In this document: positions 38,691-50,492 of the stretch, piece by piece | Position numbering within the stretch: position 1 is the stretch's first letter | Layout: the number at the start of each line of letters is the position of its first letter | DNA from: Anticarsia gemmatalis | Lineage: Eukaryota > Arthropoda > Insecta > Lepidoptera > Erebidae | Length of the DNA: 64,000 nt | Assembly: GCF_050436995.1 (NCBI RefSeq) | Contig: NC_134745.1 | Span: forward strand, 7,936,001 to 8,000,000 | Direction: 5' to 3' | The notes under the pieces: generated by a model | The model's input: only the letters and a program-made list of their open reading frames with translations | What the model was told of the DNA's origin: nothing | Database searches by the model: none | Program-made: the position numbers and the translations under genes

Positions 38691-41600
38691 ATGGCCGACA
38701 GTGACGATGAATACGATCGTAAAAGACGCGACAAGTTCCGTGGGGAGCGGGGAGCAGCAGAAGGTAGTAGTTACCGCAGCAGTGACCGACGCGAGGAAAG
38801 AAGTCGCGGTCGTGAAGACTGGTCTGAGAGGTAATTGATGAGGTGTAACCTGCAACCTGTTGTTATTTCATATAATAATAATTCACATTGACGTGTTATC
38901 CATTCATTTCAGATCCCAACCTCAATCCTTTGAACCTCCCAAACTTCCTACCCAAGTTCTTAAACCTACAAAACGTTCTCTAGCATTTGTTGTAAGGTAA
39001 ATAAGTGTAGAGATGTAGGTCACCTACAATCTCGTCTGCTTAGTATAACAGTAGCATTTATATTTATTACATAAGCTATATCTGCATTATTATAATTCTT
39101 TGTAGTCTAATACTATTACAATATTTTTGCTCCATACTGATTAATCTAGTCTGAATCAGACAGTAGTCATAACATTTCCCATTCAAATCATTGTATTATA
39201 CTTTACCTGAGCTGAAACATAAGTGAAGGACTTTACTCAGGAGTTAGATAGTACTTTCATGTATATTTCTATTCAATAACCTATGTAAATCTCTAATAAT
39301 TTTTTTTGTGATTTGGTGTAAAGAACATCAATTCGTTATGAAATTAGCCAGTGTTATTTTAGTAGCAGTATTACACTAGATCTCAATTAAATTAGATTCA
39401 GAAAATTAGTTCTTAACTAGTATATCCAGTAAAATGTTAACAACATTGTTTTTCTGGCAGATCTCGTGGAGGACGATCTGGTCCTGACTACAGGGATTAC
39501 AGAGGAGGTGCTAGTGCCAGCCGAGGATACTCTCCTGTGCGAGGGGAAGGTCCACCCAGCAAGCGTATCCGCCCTGATTGGCCCATAGATGAGCGAAGAT
39601 ATGGAGGAATGCCCCATGACTCTTATGGCTATGGCTGGCCTCATGACCACTTTGGTCCCCACCCTGGTCATCAGGGTTATGGACAACCAATGGCACCAGT
39701 ACCAGCAAGGTTGGTAGTTACAATTTAGATTGATCTTTTATTTGGTTATTAATCAATCAACAAATAATACATGATTTTTTTACAATTTAGTTTTTGGGGT
39801 TATCTAAAGGCCAAGACTCATTTTTATTAAGATTTTCTTTACAGGATATAGAATAAGGTACTTGATAGTTTTTTATACCATATAGCTTTCCTACATCTTG
39901 TTTGTATCTTGCATGTTGTGTACATGACTATTTTTGTTCATAGACTTATAATCTATTTTTGGTATATGTGTAGCTATTATGACTCCAGGGATGCTGTTCT
40001 ACCGATGGGAGCAACAGATGGGCCACCTACTATGATGTCATTCAAGGCATTCCTGGCTGCTCAAGATGACTCCATCACTGTTGATGATGCCATCCTCAAG
40101 TACAATGAATACAAGCTTGAATTCAGAAGACAACAACTCAATGAGTTCTTTGTTGCTCATAAAGATGAAGAATGGTATGTTAAGTAGACCTCACATCAAA
40201 CTCTTTACATACACAATTTAAAGAAATTTCATGTAATGGGAAAGCACAGTATATTGGTTATCATAGCATGAATAAATTGAACTGGGGATTCATACATTTA
40301 CATAATTACAAATGAAAGAACCAACTAATTGCTCTTTGTATAATTTGCTGGTAATCGAGAAATTCTAAGCATACATATTGATTTACTTCACTTATAATAT
40401 AAGCATTTGGCTTTTGATTTGAGATATGCTTAGAATTTTTCAATGATACTGTGCAAATCTTAACAGTAACCTTTTTTCCCTACAGTCTACAGTGTATTCG
40501 TGTGGATTGCTGGACATCGTTAAGAAACTTTAATCAAACTTTATGCAAATGATTAAATGCCGTGTGTAGCTAGTTTATCTCGCGTTGACCAGTAGCGCGC
40601 AATGCTACAGGTTTCGTTACTGTTAGGGGTAGGGCTGTAATATTCCACATATGTGGAACAGGTGAGATTATGAAGATTTTTTAAATATGTATACTAAGCA
40701 ATTTTAGTTTTCTGTGACATGAAGTTCTACCAGTAACCTGGATGTGTAACAAAAGGTGGTTTATTTATTTATTTATCTAGTTGTAACCGATATTTATACA
40801 AGTTTATAAGAAATGCTACTTAGTGTCAATATCATTGGGGACAAAACCTAAATAATTATTGAATAGTCATTGGTTACCTACGTTTGTTGTGTAAGTCCTT
40901 ATTTTTAAATCAAGAATGACTGAGAATAGTCAAGATGTAAAATTACTTCTGCATACAAGATCACCCTGGTCTGCCAAATAACTTAGTGTATGGAGAGATT
41001 CTTCCATGATTTTATACATTTTATGTTTATTAAAACTGCTATGTTTTAATAAAGATCTCATAAAGGTATAAAACTGATCTCCCTTTAGCTTCCAAAGATA
41101 CTAACAATTGGTCATAACAATTGGTATGACTTTGCTATTATTATATTAGACACAAAATTCCTGTGAATTGTTTAGAGATTGTAACATGATGTAATTCAGA
41201 TAAAATTGTATTTTGTATAGATATCGGTATATTCACTTATTTTAATTTTTAGAGTTTTATGAACTTACATAATTAAGAATGGATTTCAACTAACATGGTC
41301 ATTTTGGTTCCAAGGTTCAAGATCAAATACCACCCAGAAGAGTCAGTTAAACGAAAAGAAGAACAACTTTGTGCTTTGAAGGTAAATATTCATATTTTCG
41401 ATTATGTGGTCTTACTAAATCAACACAGTTTACTTTGATTTGATCGCAGTTCTTAAACTTTACTCTCAAGATCAATTTTCTCCAAGATAAAAACTTCCTT
41501 GAAATTAGCAATACTGCTCACAAAACGGTGAACTAACTATAGACCGGAAAGACGTCATTGTTATTATATTTTTGTTACTCGCGCGATTTGCCTATGTCTC

Positions 41601-44600
41601 TTGTATTCATCTTTAACATTAACATAAAGCTAATTTTTGTCGACATTTGCCGACGAAAACGTCGTGAGCACATTCTGATTGGTCGAGTATAGCCGACCGT
41701 GGCAGTCAAAGAGTTAACCATCAGCATAGCCGCTTGTCGCTGACGTATATAGATACACCAAGCAATTAAGGCGTACTTGTAATAAGAGGTTTTATTTGTT
41801 ACAGAATCGTCTCAATGTCTTCCTAGAATTATTAGAGAAAGGGGAGCTGGATAAGGTTTCAGTAGATGTTGACAAGTCTGAAAAATTAATCAGGCTGCTT
41901 GATACTGTTGTCATAAAACTGGAGGGAGGCACTGAAGAAGATCTTAAGGAACTTGATGAACCACCACCGCAAGAAGTTACTTCTAATGACAAAGCAGGTA
42001 ATAAATGACATATTATTATATAATTATTTTTTTAAATTATTATCAGGCATAAAAGCAATGGACTCAGTACCTATCAAACAGATTTCAAGAAGTATTCAAA
42101 TCTTCAACACTATATTTTTTGTGTAGCAATAATATATTACCTCTATTATTATTTTCAGATAAAAATGACACCGAAAAACCAGTTGTCATTGATGTTGATG
42201 CAGTCAAAGTTAAAGATGAGAAGGAGGAAAGCGAGAAGAAGGTATGTTAACTTTTCGATCTCACATGCATTCAAAACAATATACTATAATGAATTTAGAA
42301 AAGTATACAATTGACATTACAGTCACTAAAATACCTAACTTCAATGTACACTACAATACAAATTCTGTTTTTTTTCTTCTAGCAGGATAAAAAGTCTGAA
42401 TCACCGAAGCCTACCGCCCCATTGGAGATGGAGATTGACCCTCATTTGCGACAGCTTCAAGAACAGGCGAAATTGTTCTCTCGCTTCAACTCGACGGGGA
42501 CTGAACCAGACCAGGAGCCGGCAGAGAAGGAGCCGCGTAAGTTATAACCTAATTGATAACGAAATAACACAAGATTTAAGCTAATATTTGTTTAGTTAAT
42601 TTATATTTCGCTTGAATCTTTTTCATCATAGTATCCTAATATAATTAATGCTGATTATTAGCAATACAGCACTAAATATGGATAGTAATTTATGAGCTCC
42701 CTATTCTACAATGTCTAACATTATTTTCATCTTTGCAGCGCCACCCGGCTCATCCTCAAGTTCCTCGTCATCCAGTTCGTCTTCATCTAGCTCAGAAGAC
42801 GAAGGAGAAAGCAACACTCGTCGCAAATCAAAATCCAAGTCAAAAACACCTGACAAATCTCCTAAACAGAAAGAAAAGTCTCCCAGTGAAGAAAAGGTTG
42901 TTGATATCACTGACAATGATAAGGAAAAAGGCGGGGAGAAGAGTGGAGATGAAAAAGCGGAGTCAGTCAGCGACGTCGTTATTGAAAAGAAAGAAAGCCG
43001 CGCGTTGCATAAAACTACTTCCATATTTTTAAGAAATTTGGCACCAACTATCACTAAGGCTGAAGTAGAAGCTGTAAGTTTTATTCTTAATACTTAATAC
43101 TTAGTTATTTCTTGCATATTTTGTTTTAAGTGTTGCTAATAAATGTAAATATTTGGTTCTAGATGTGTAAACGTTACGGAGGATTCCTTCGTGTCGCTCT
43201 CGCTGATCCGTTGCCCGAACGCCGCTGGTTCCGTCGTGGCTGGGTCACTTTCCGTCGCGATGTTAACATCAAAGACATATGCTGGAACTTGAACAACATA
43301 AGGGTAAGCACGACAATATAAACAACATTATTTGTGATAACTACTAATACTTTGACTTTACGTTTTACTTAACAACCTAATATTTTTTACAGCTTCGTGA
43401 ATGTGAATTGGGCGCTATAGTGAACCGCGACTTGCAACGTCGCATTCGCCCTGTTTCGGGGATTACTTTAGAACGTGCGATTTTGCGCGCTGATGCCCGT
43501 CTAGCGGCACGACTTGCCCATCTGTTGGACACGCGTACAAAACTCTGGCACGAGGATAGTACCGAAGAAAAAAATAATGACAATGATCAGGCGAACCATG
43601 CCGATGTATGTATACTTCTACAATAATAATAAGGATATAACTTACTAATGAGTTGGCTTAAAATGCCTTAACGCTGATTTTGTTTTACAGAACTTCAGTC
43701 TAAACTCCAAGAATCCGGTGCTACACAAAATCACTGAGCATTTGATTGAGGAAGCGTCGACGGAGGAAGAGGAACTGCTTGGTCTCGAAGCGTCATCAGA
43801 ATCTTCCGCTACTGAACAAGCTGATCCAGAGCTTATGCGTGTATTAGATCGCCTTGTTCTTTACCTGCGAATTGTTCACTCGGTGGATTATTACAACCAC
43901 TGCGAGTATCCTTACGAAGATGAAATGCCTAACCGTTGCGGTATTATGCACGCCCGATCTGGACCACCCGCTAATAAGGTATTAAGCCTGATTATAAGTG
44001 CGTTGTTATGTTGTAATTTTGTGTCTGAAAGTTTTGTTCTAATTTTCTTATGTGCTTTAACAGCCAACCCAGCAAGAAATCCAAGACTACATAAAGACAT
44101 TCGAAGGTAAAATGTCTGCCTTCTTACAAGACGTTAAGCCACTATCTGACGAAGAGTTGCAAAAACTTGGAATTAAGGTATGTTTAGCTATAGGCATATT
44201 GTTTGTTGCATATTTTTCCTGAAGAGCTCTTTACATTTATATTTTTCTTTCAGGACACTGATGCTGAAGTGGAGAAGTTCATTCTCGCTAATACGCAGGA
44301 GCTAGCAAAAGACAAATGGCTGTGTCCTCTCAGTGGCAAGAAGTTCAAGGGCCCTGATTTTATCAGAAAACACATTTTCAACAAACATGCTGAGAAGGTA
44401 CGTGTTATAAGACCTAAACCTAAAGTTAATAGATAACATAGTTCACATTATATATCTTCTTTAAATGTCTAAAGTAGGTGGCTAAAATCCTACATCTAAT
44501 AATATATATTATTATGATAATGAAGTATTTAACTAAGATATGTTATGTACCATCAGGTGGACGAGGTGCGGCGCGAGGTGGCGTACTTCAACTCGTACGT

Positions 44601-47600
44601 GCGCGACGTGCGGCGGCCGCAGCAGCCCGAGCCCGCCACGCGCGGGCCCCCGCCCTCGCAGCACGCGCCCGCGCCGCAGCCGTCAGTACTACACATGCTA
44701 TCCATCACAACCATCCTATAAACTTCTCACTTCATATACTTATGTTTTCTCAATCATTTGCACTCTCGACTAAGTAAATGATACACATACGGCCAGTTTC
44801 TTTATCACCAAAGTATAGTTGAAAAGTATAAATAACAATTTTATTTCTTTATGAATTTACTGATAGTTTTATGATGAACAGATTTGCCTTTACTACACAA
44901 ATGCCAATTAAAAGTCAATGGCTAGCAGTTATTTTAGATACGTATGAAGAAACTGGCCGATGGGCGTTCAAATACTTGCGATGTGGAACCATTGCGTTAC
45001 TAACGTAAAATTCTGTTGACATTTATTTCAATAAGATGAATTCGTTAGCAGGTACGGTGGTGCGCCAGGCGGTGGGCCGGCCGCAGCTCGTGGCTGGGGC
45101 TGGGGCGGCTGGGCTCCGCCCGCGCCCTATGCGCCCAGACACCCGCGCTTCTCGCGACCCAGGTAACTTACACTGACTACATACTTCATTCTAGTCACGC
45201 ATGTACAGGTAGCAACAAAAGTCTGTTAACAAATACGAATTTTGTTATATATTTTTTATACATTGTAAGATTCTCGCCATTTAACACGTGACAAATACGT
45301 CAGATATTGTCTTTTTAGTTTTAAAGGAACTTAATAAAAAAAAAAAAAAAAAAACGCTCACCGGTCGGTAAACGATCTGTGGGTTAAGCAACCATTGGCG
45401 CGGTCATTCCCATAGATGGGTGACCGCATAGTGGTATTTGAACTGGGCGTCTCCGTGCTTCGGAGGGCACGTTAAAAGTCGGTCCCGGTTGTTGTCTACT
45501 AAGATAACAGTCGTTAAGCCACGTCAAAGGCCTCTCGGGCGGCTTGAACAACTTTGACACTAGGTTGACCACTAACCATACGACGAACAAAAACAACAAG
45601 GAACTTAATAAATTGATAAGGATTCACCGACTATTCTTGGTGCCTGTATTCATGCGACATTGCCATTATTGAGTTGCATGCAGACTAAATTCGGTCTATG
45701 AACTCTACTCTACTATCAATATGTATAGAATAGATGCTTTCTCATCCAGCTTTTACTATACTTACGTTGTTACGAACTGCATGACTGCTATTCACTGTAA
45801 AAAGGAACTTATACATGAACACGAACTGTTGCTACAAAACTTTACAAAAGGCAGTTTAGGCACTGTTTTCCTCAAGTTAAACATTTCACTTCATATCTTA
45901 TTGATCATTATGGGTTCAACATAAAAACCGCGAATCTTTTAACATTTGTGGTTTTTAAATGGATACTTATTATCATCTGCATTTTTTCTTGTTAATTTAC
46001 TATAAACATCAATGACGTATATCTTTAATAGCTTGTATTTTGTCTTATTTTAGCCATAAACGGAACTAAAACGTTTTATTAATTGTTTGTTAAACTTTTA
46101 AAAGACTATGTCTAAAGTCTGCATTGTACTCAATTTGAATCCCTAGAATCTACATCGAGCTTGCCTATAAAAAGTGAAAAATTATATAGATTTAAATTCA
46201 AGGTGCATAGATGCAGTGTAACGAATCACACTGTAGAATGATAATAAGCTATTAGATCATTGCTAGACAAGTTAACAATAACAATAGTGCTCTACTGGGC
46301 TGCATAAACAACATTTAAATACTGGATCGGTCAATACTTCCAATGACTGATATTGTTTATGTGCACACGATCGGATTCACTTTCTCGCATAGTCCTTTAA
46401 TGCATGAATTCAAAGCTTTTGCCCAAATGAGAGTATCATTAATTAAAGACGTTTAGATGCCTGTGATAATAATAGTAATTATAGCCTCTTGAAGACTCGA
46501 ATGTAATTGTTAAATCATTTATATCTCTATTCGAACGCGCAAAAAACTATCAAATACAAACTTGGCATATTAGAGGTCTAATACTATCACTTATAAGGAC
46601 AATAATATTTTTAGAACTTTTTGCATGACCTTAACATTTTGATTTATTATATTGTTACATGCTTGATGTTCGTGCATACATTATTTTACTGCTTCATTAT
46701 TATTGTGGCTACAATATCTGGGTTTTTGCATCCTAGTTATTATTCATCATGTTTAGTTTTTATTATATTATTTGGATGTGGCTGAATATCTTTTTAAGTT
46801 GAAAGAAATAATTTCCAGGGAAAATGTGGACCGGTCCCGGCCTATTATTGCATACAACGATCTTGACTTCCCGGACAATGGTGACATATTCTAAATTTTG
46901 ACATACCTTTATAATGACATACCTAGGAAATATTGTTTGTAGCGAATATTGTTATAACATTCCGATTAAGTATCAAAATAAATAATTATATTAGCAATAA
47001 GTGGGCGCGACTACGGTAAACTTGAAGTACATTATTATATCACTTTGAGATTCAACTGGTTTATTTTCTGTTTTCTACCTGCCTCAAACTGTACGTCGAG
47101 TTAGCAATATGTAGAGAGTGAATGATATACAATGTTCAAAACTATATAACCGAATTTATTAGCTCAATTTTCCGTTGTAATAAATAGTTATTATCCTATC
47201 AACCACGACAATTTAATATTGTGTTAAGATATATATTTTCTAATACGAAAATAATTATGTTACTATATACAATGTTGTCATTTACATTACATTTACTGTG
47301 TATTTTTAATAAACTGTCCGAAATTCTAACATGCTATCTTTTTTATTCTCAAATTCCTTGCTTTACCTGTGTGTTTGATCCGGTAAGCTATCCGATGGAA
47401 ACCTTCCGGGAAGCTGAGATTATGAGCAGGCTGTAGTGTCTGATGTAGCTCATGCAGTGTGTGTTATTTAGTAGCGCAGATATTAGTGTTTGTGAGTGGA
47501 TATTCGTTTGTGTTGTTGGGTGAGTTGTTGCTAACGTAGTTAATATGGTTGATTGTTAAAGGGGCGGCGGCGGCGATTTCCGTCCGGTGATACACTACCG

Positions 47601-47640
47601 GGACTTGGACGCCCCGCGTGAACCCGACGAGTTCATATAA
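38691..47640 (+). CDS. Ars2: Ars2/Serrate RNA effector, 17 coding exons
   Basis: Nuclear partner of the cap-binding complex, linking capped transcripts to processing, export or decay and to small-RNA biogenesis. Exons: 38691-38830, 38913-38996, 39461-39709, 39974-40174, 41315-41381, 41805-41997, 42159-42241, 42386-42536, 42739-43073, 43163-43303, 43393-43605, 43691-43978, 44064-44177, 44254-44397, 44557-44681, 45052-45162, 47562-47640; about 905 residues (877 without the second exon). The start MADSDDEYDRKRRDKFRGER is the family signature. A conserved N-domain follows (RRQQLNEFFVAHKDEEW, VVIKLEGGTEEDLK), then a Ser/Lys-rich linker, an RRM from about residue 482 (TSIFLRNLAP), a C2H2 finger at about 775 (WLCPLSGKKFKGPDF...H...H) and a Gly/Pro/Trp-rich tail ending in YRDLDAP. 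The intron before exon 42386 has a tandem AGCAG acceptor, so one Gln may be added. A related alternative last exon lies at 46819. Confidence 0.96.
38913..38996 (+). other. Ars2: Probable cassette exon of Ars2 (84 nt, 28 codons)
   Basis: Flanked by TTTCAG and GTAAAT splice sites, with phase 2 on both sides. It can therefore be included or skipped without a frame change, because the first and third exons also join in frame. It encodes a basic, proline-containing insert (SQPQSFEPPKLPTQVLKPTK and eight more residues) that I do not recall from fly or human Ars2. Confidence 0.5.
40643..40658. repeat. Perfect 16-bp palindrome in an Ars2 intron
   Basis: TTCCACATATGTGGAA, in the intron between exons 39974-40174 and 41315-41381. 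It contains the E-box CATATG. It may be a protein-binding site or chance. Confidence 0.4.
45324..45612 (+). mobile_element. 5S-rRNA-like SINE with 15-bp target duplication
   Basis: Inserted in the last intron of Ars2. The direct repeats AAGGAACTTAATAAA at 45324-45338 and 45598-45612 flank a body of about 259 bp. The body contains GTTAAGCAACC, GCGCGGTCA and GATGGGTGACCGC in the order and spacing of 5S rRNA, as in SINE3-type elements. It is followed by a conserved lepidopteran SINE stretch (CTCCGTGCTTCGGAGGGCAC). An A-run follows the left duplication, which is unusual because the tail should be at the right end. Confidence 0.75.
46819..46894 (+). CDS. Ars2: Alternative last exon of Ars2
   Basis: Preceded by a good acceptor (AATTTCCAG) and opening in the same phase 2 as the downstream last exon. 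It completes the AG left by exon 45052-45162 and encodes RENVDRSR followed by PIIAYNDLDFPDNGDIF and TAA. That tail matches the canonical exon's RPVIHYRDLDAPREPDEFI in layout: R-P-[IV]-I-x-Y-x-DLD-x-P. AATAAA at 46977-46982 lies 83 bases after the stop, so this exon could end its own, shorter transcript. Its use needs cDNA support. Confidence 0.6.
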
Positions 47641-47969
47641 CACGGACCCTTGAAAACAACGACTTTCCAAAGGAATCAGACACTGAGCGCTTTTACTTAA
47701 TCATCTGTAGATAACAACTACAAATGTTTTCTGTAAATATTTGTATGTCAGTAACCAGTTAAGCTAGACAACTCATACAATTATTTCTCTTAGATGTAAG
47801 CAAAACTTGTTGAAACTACTACGGGAAACTGTTTCACATATTTGCCCATGTGTATTTTTAACGAATACATAATTTATTTTCTACATACGATATTTTATTT
47901 GTATTTAAATAGAACACTCCCATATTTTTAATACAAATCCTTAACTTTTTTATTTCTTGTATGTAGAAA

Positions 47970-47975
47970 AATAAA
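47970..47975 (+). terminator. Ars2: Candidate poly(A) signal for the long Ars2 transcript
   Basis: AATAAA about 330 bases after the stop at 47640, the first canonical signal in the sense strand after that exon. Confidence 0.5.
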
Positions 47976-50250
47976 GTCAGGTAGTCAGGAAACATAGGAA
48001 TAACTTGAAGTAGTTTTTAGACTGTGTAATGATAATTATAAGTCGGGATAATAATATAAAATACCAGGTAGTAATTTTTCATTATGTTTAGAGGTCATGA
48101 ACAGGGCACTCATAGAAAATGATCGTTGGTAAATGTGAATTTATTTGATCATGCATTATTAACTTGGTATGTAGTATCATTACAAAGTAAAAAACAATTT
48201 TATTTTTATCAAAAACATCAAAAACTGTATCTTACTTTTTTTTCTTAAATATTTCAGACTGAAAATAACAGTAGGGTACACTTTAAAATTAATATCTTCC
48301 TTAATATTTAAGTCTTTACATAAGCTTATAAATAATTTGACATTAAACAAAACTAGCAGTCTTTCTCATTGCATATTATGTAGCGCCTTAAAATTATTCT
48401 TATACATGTCCAAGAACTTAGTCATAGGTAGGAAACGGATTTAGCATATATCATCGTTTCTTTCTAATAGCATTGAAGTACTTTTGTTAGAACGACCTTC
48501 TCCTTGGTCGCTTCCCCGAAATTGGGATCAAGAGGAAAAATATTAACAGTTAAATTGTAGTTTTATGAACCAAACCACTTAAAATGTTGTGGATTAAGTC
48601 ATCGCGTCAATAATGTCATATCCTCTACGCTGTGAGATAAAGACCTTGACCTCTAAAATTACCCTCGGTCGCAGATTAGGCTGTGAAACGTGTTTATATA
48701 TTCCTATTAAAGATCGGAAAACAAACTAATGTTATGGATTTTTATCGTGTTTCCATTATTATATCATTGATTTAAATTAAGCCATAAATGTAGGTACTAA
48801 GTACATGATCGGTATGCTATTTTTATGTACAGCGTAAGAAGGGTCGAGTATACTACTTACGTATGTGTGATTGGTACAAATAAAGGATGGCATGTGTGGA
48901 GAATTTGTGGTGAGTACGTAATGGGCGGCGCGTCACCGGCGTCACCCGGATGTGTGGATGCAGCCTGCACGCCTGCGGTCTCACGACTCTGGCGCGAGTT
49001 GCGACCGCCACCACTGCCAGCGACGTCCTCAGCCCGCTACCTATGTCACGCATCTGTTGACGATTAGATTCTTTTCCACAGTAACATTAATATTCCTTCT
49101 GTGAACTGATTTCTCACGTGACTTGAACTAATTAAACTTACATATGCTAATATCTGATGATGATGTTCTGTACTATTTATTCATCAGCATTAGCTAGGTC
49201 ATAGGAATTCCCAACTAAAAAAAGCTAACGTGAATCTTTACCGTACCTACCAAACTTTTAAAACTCAGCATAATTAGCGATTGTCTACCTATATCTACTT
49301 AGGTACCTACTATGGATTCTTAGCGAGTATAACTAGCAATCGTTGACAGTGTTCATTTTATTATTATAAGCAATGTTAGTGGTAGACGCTGTTCAAGACA
49401 CAAACTGGCGATTATGCGCAATGTAACCAAAAAATGCTGGATGTTGACATTTAGGTACCTTACATACCTATTTATTAGATAACATTATTAGAAGCATATA
49501 CACTTTGAGTAGGTACTTAATTAAATTTAGCTTTTGTGAACGCCCCCACACTTTTATTATTTTTAGTTCAGAAACAGGACAACTGATAGGTATTCTTTAC
49601 GTACAAAATATGGGAAACTTGTACCTAAGTGTTTAGCTGATGTTCCATTTATCATAATTGTGTTTGTTAATTAATCTGGAACGTTAATTATTTAAAACTC
49701 GTTTACCTGGCTCTACCGGTCGTTAACGGCAATAGAGGAGAAGGATCTCGTATAAAATTCAGAAATTAATATACATACTTAGACCAAGTCCCTTACTTGG
49801 TCTAATTATGTATTTTAATTTCTGAATTTTACTCATTGGAGAGAGAGAGAGAGGAAAGCTTAAGGAAAATTTGATGATATTCAAAATTGTGGAATTCCTA
49901 TAAAAAAAACTTTAAATAGAAAGCGAGTAAGTATTTTCATCTACATCGCACCTAAGAAATAGGTACACCCGAGGAATTTTGTTCCACTGGAAAGAGACAA
50001 GCCTATTGTCAAGATTAAACCAGACGCTTTATCAAACACCAAGCTGTTAGATAAGTAGCTAAATATTTCATTATCATCATCTGTAGGTGTATGTATTTTA
50101 TTAAAGCGTTATCAAACTCATAGAATTAGCATGGTTCTGTCGAATCAAAACAATCAATTAGTATCATGCTCACATCTCAAAGTTTACCACAACAATAAAA
50201 ATACCAAACCGGAGATCGAATGAATGGTTATGTCAATGTATTTTCCCGTA
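47976..50250. other. Intergenic region between Ars2 and the repetitive secreted protein gene
   Basis: No supportable gene. A GC-rich patch at about 48900-49070 is open on both strands but shows no domain. A strong hairpin lies at 49754-49830 and a short GA repeat just beyond it, near 49840. Confidence 0.4.
49754..49830. repeat. Long near-perfect hairpin (36-bp arms, 5-base loop)
   Basis: The left arm 49754-49789 and right arm 49795-49830 are reverse complements with only two mismatches. The arm ends read AGACCAAGT and ACTTGGTCT around the loop CCCTT. Size and shape fit either a small palindromic MITE or a short hairpin RNA precursor. It is intergenic, about 0.7 kb upstream of the TATA box of the next gene. 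Confidence 0.7.
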
Positions 50251-50440
50251 CTATATAGGTACTATTGGATAGCATATAATATACGATTGGGTGAGTAATA
50301 ATTTTGTGAGCACCTCCGTACGCAGCCACAACGACCGGCACGGGAAACAATGCCTTCTGCCTAAGTTAATACAAGTTATGATTCGCAGCAAACGCCAACA
50401 GGTTTTTTGCTATAATATACACAGTCTATTTGTATCGCTT

Positions 50441-50447
50441 TATAAAA
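50441..50447 (+). promoter_or_regulatory. TATA box of the repetitive secreted protein gene
   Basis: TATAAAA, 52 bases before the start codon. Transcription would begin around 50470, giving a 5' UTR of only about 20-25 bases. A strong TATA box with a short leader is usual for highly expressed insect silk, cuticle and chorion genes. Confidence 0.6.
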
Positions 50448-50492
50448 GCAAGCGGCAGCTGAATAAAAACATTGTGACTGAGAAGCTTCACA

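Noticed and set aside
42701..43054. Minus-strand frame of 117 codons rich in Ser/Leu
   Set aside because: Antisense to the Ser-run and RRM exon of Ars2.
45384..45599. Minus-strand frame of 71 codons
   Set aside because: Lies within the SINE between its target duplications.
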